Source: an uncultured Muribaculaceae bacterium (GTDB taxonomy: Bacteria; Bacteroidota; Bacteroidia; Bacteroidales; Muribaculaceae). From it: DNA of 64,000 nucleotides. Both the position numbers and the translations under genes were made by a program. Of this stretch, positions 62,812 through 64,000 are shown in pieces (position 1 is the first letter of the stretch; every line of letters starts with the position of its first letter). The notes beneath the pieces were generated by a model that was not told the DNA's origin, made no database searches, and saw only the letters and a list, made by a program, of their open reading frames with translations. The stretch is from contig CAJTWL010000001.1 of assembly GCA_910579845.1 (NCBI GenBank), positions 124,001 to 188,000 on the forward strand, written 5' to 3'.

Positions 62812-62920
62812 ATCACAAAATTAATATAAATTTAAACAGATTCTAAACAGTTTGCAGGAATTTAAAGCCAGGCATATCTAACATTTTTGTTGCAATACGC
62901 GTTAATTGAAATATATTTGT

Positions 62921-62928
62921 TAATTTTG
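62921..62928 (+). promoter_or_regulatory. -7 box of the outer-membrane protein genes
   Basis: TAATTTTG is an exact match, about 117 bp before the ATG at 63045. The -33 element is not clear. The leader has a small hairpin (TCTTCCGTTGTAGAAGA). Confidence 0.45.
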
Positions 62929-63044
62929 CATACGTACGGAAAGTCTGTGCTCCACTGTTGTAGTAATAACAAGGACACATATATAATACATTACTTATAC
63001 ATTTGAGTCTTCCGTTGTAGAAGATACTATAAAATTTGTTGATT

Positions 63045-63647
63045 ATGAATAAAAAGACTATTCTTATTGCTTTGGTAGCGTTACTGTGTATCGGTCAGGC
63101 TTCGGCCAAATTACGTTTCGGTGTGAAGGCTGGTTTGAATCTCGACAACATTAAATTCTCCGACGTAGCCGCTAATTTCAATACCGACAACAAATGTGGT
63201 TTCACAGCCGGCGGTATGTTGGAATACACAGTGCCTGTCATAGGAATAGGATTTGATCTTTCGCTGATGTATACCCATATGAATGCGGATGTTGCGAATG
63301 AATCCTATACCGGTGCAATAAACAAAAACTATCTTGAAATTCCACTTAATCTCAAATACAAGATCGGAGTTCCGGTGATAAGCAAAATCATACAGCCTAT
63401 GATTTATACCGGTCCGACAATGGCACTTAAACTTGACAAAAGTACTTTTGACAATATCAAGACAAAAACCGTACAGATGGGATGGAACGTCGGTCTGGGA
63501 TTCGAGTTTTTCAAACGGGTCCAGCTCTGCGGAGGATATACATTCGGTATCAACAATGTAGCGAAAATCATTAAACCGGATGCAAATATCGAAAATATAA
63601 AAATCAAGAACAATTACTGGACAGTTACAGCTGCAGTGCTCTTCTGA
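63045..63647 (+). CDS. Outer-membrane beta-barrel protein (PorT-like)
   Basis: 200 residues from ATG 63045 with a signal peptide (1-21, QASA). The rest alternates polar and aromatic strands (FGVKAGLNLDNIKF, GGMLEYTVPVIGIGFDLSLMY), and it ends in a hydrophobic strand (TVTAAVLF). It belongs to the large PorT-type family of Bacteroidota outer-membrane proteins. Function is unknown. Confidence 0.85.
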   Translation: MNKKTILIALVALLCIGQASAKLRFGVKAGLNLDNIKFSDVAANFNTDNKCGFTAGGMLEYTVPVIGIGFDLSLMYTHMNADVANESYTGAINKNYLEIPLNLKYKIGVPVISKIIQPMIYTGPTMALKLDKSTFDNIKTKTVQMGWNVGLGFEFFKRVQLCGGYTFGINNVAKIIKPDANIENIKIKNNYWTVTAAVLF

Positions 63648-63663
63648 TAAATACTGAATAAAA

Positions 63664-64000
63664 ATGATTAAAAGAATATTGGCTATCATGTTGATAGCTA
63701 TAACAACTTTCGGAGCATCGGCGGAATTCAGATGGGGACCGACCGCAGGAATCAATATTTCCGAATTGTATTGGAAACAGAAACTTGTTAAAACCGATCT
63801 TCTCACCGGACCGAATGTCGGTGTAATGGGAGAGATTATGATTCCCGGTATAGGTTTTGGAATCGATGTCGCATTGAAATACTCCATGCACGGTGCAAAT
63901 GTGAATTTCGGAGACCAATATATCTGGAGCAGTCAGGGATTCGGTAAAGAGAAGGTCTGGTTCCACACACTTCAGATACCGTTGAATGTACGTTTCAAAT
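63664..64000 (+). CDS. Outer-membrane beta-barrel protein, second tandem copy (cut by window edge)
   Basis: Starts at 63664, 16 bp after the previous stop. Signal peptide (1-19, FGASA), then barrel strands similar in pattern to the first (FRWGPTAGINISEL, GIGFGIDVALKYS). The frame is open at 64000, so the end is not seen. The pair is a tandem duplication with divergence. Confidence 0.8.
   Translation, partial: MIKRILAIMLIAITTFGASAEFRWGPTAGINISELYWKQKLVKTDLLTGPNVGVMGEIMIPGIGFGIDVALKYSMHGANVNFGDQYIWSSQGFGKEKVWFHTLQIPLNVRFK

Noticed and set aside
62816..62823. TAATTTTG on the minus strand as the priA promoter
   Set aside because: It lies only 5 bp before the priA ATG, too close for a normal leader.
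63111..63887. A 258-residue minus-strand open frame over the outer-membrane protein genes
   Set aside because: It overlaps two good signal-peptide barrel genes and has no protein features of its own.
1..64000. CRISPR arrays, prophage, insertion sequences and rRNA genes
   Set aside because: No regularly spaced direct repeats, transposase, integrase, capsid or rRNA sequences were found.

Overview
The window is a gene-dense chromosomal segment from a Bacteroidales-type member of the Bacteroidota. The evidence seen is: many promoters of the Bacteroidota form (TTTG, about 19 bp, then TAnnTTTG), no obvious Shine-Dalgarno sequences, an S16 with a long charged tail, an exbB-exbD-exbD-tonB operon, an Nqr sodium pump, and bioG/bioC-type biotin genes. 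A family such as Muribaculaceae is possible but is only inference. No phage, plasmid, insertion sequence, CRISPR array or rRNA operon was seen, so this looks like core genome with scattered small intergenic repeats.

Layout. 1-2.2 kb: a surface GLUG-repeat protein gene, cut by the window edge and broken in frame at a run of seven T. 2.4-5.5 kb: tRNA-Glu, a murB-metallohydrolase fusion, a lipoprotein gene and tRNA-Met. 5.6-13 kb: a Crp-like regulator, a nucleoside transporter-rsmE-kdsA-TPR operon, ndk, and an M23/LysM peptidase. 13-19 kb: a mechanosensitive channel, tryptophanase, two HU-type genes (one fused to a membrane anchor and a LysM-like domain) and an unknown exported protein. 19-25 kb: rpsP, prfA, a murU-like gene with an amgK-RapZ fusion, and pgk. 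25-31 kb: exbB-exbD-exbD-tonB followed by a TonB-dependent receptor. 31-39 kb: an SH3 protein, hisS with an unknown partner, a polyprenol-phosphate glycosyltransferase, a DUF2156 protein, a membrane protein and an M48 protease. 39-46 kb: lysC-ysxC-gtrA-rpiB-folB, two identical tRNA-Arg genes, then a small membrane protein, a PstS-like lipoprotein and a TPR protein. 46-52 kb: nqrABCDEF. 52-60 kb: glyA-bioD-exonuclease-small membrane protein, then rfbA, then bioA-bioF-bioGC on the minus strand. 60-64 kb: priA and two outer-membrane beta-barrel genes.

The functions that fit together are envelope building and recycling (murB, murU/amgK, kdsA, rfbA, M23 peptidase), TonB energisation, sodium-motive respiration, and biotin synthesis split between bioAF-GC and bioD. 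The least conventional features are three domain fusions (MurB-metallohydrolase, AmgK-RapZ, BioG-BioC), the membrane-anchored HU protein, and three families of small inverted-repeat elements (called R1, R2 and R3 here) in intergenic DNA. R1 is at 19799, 21374 and 38863, R2 at 10896 and 15979, and R3 at 21427 and 46384.
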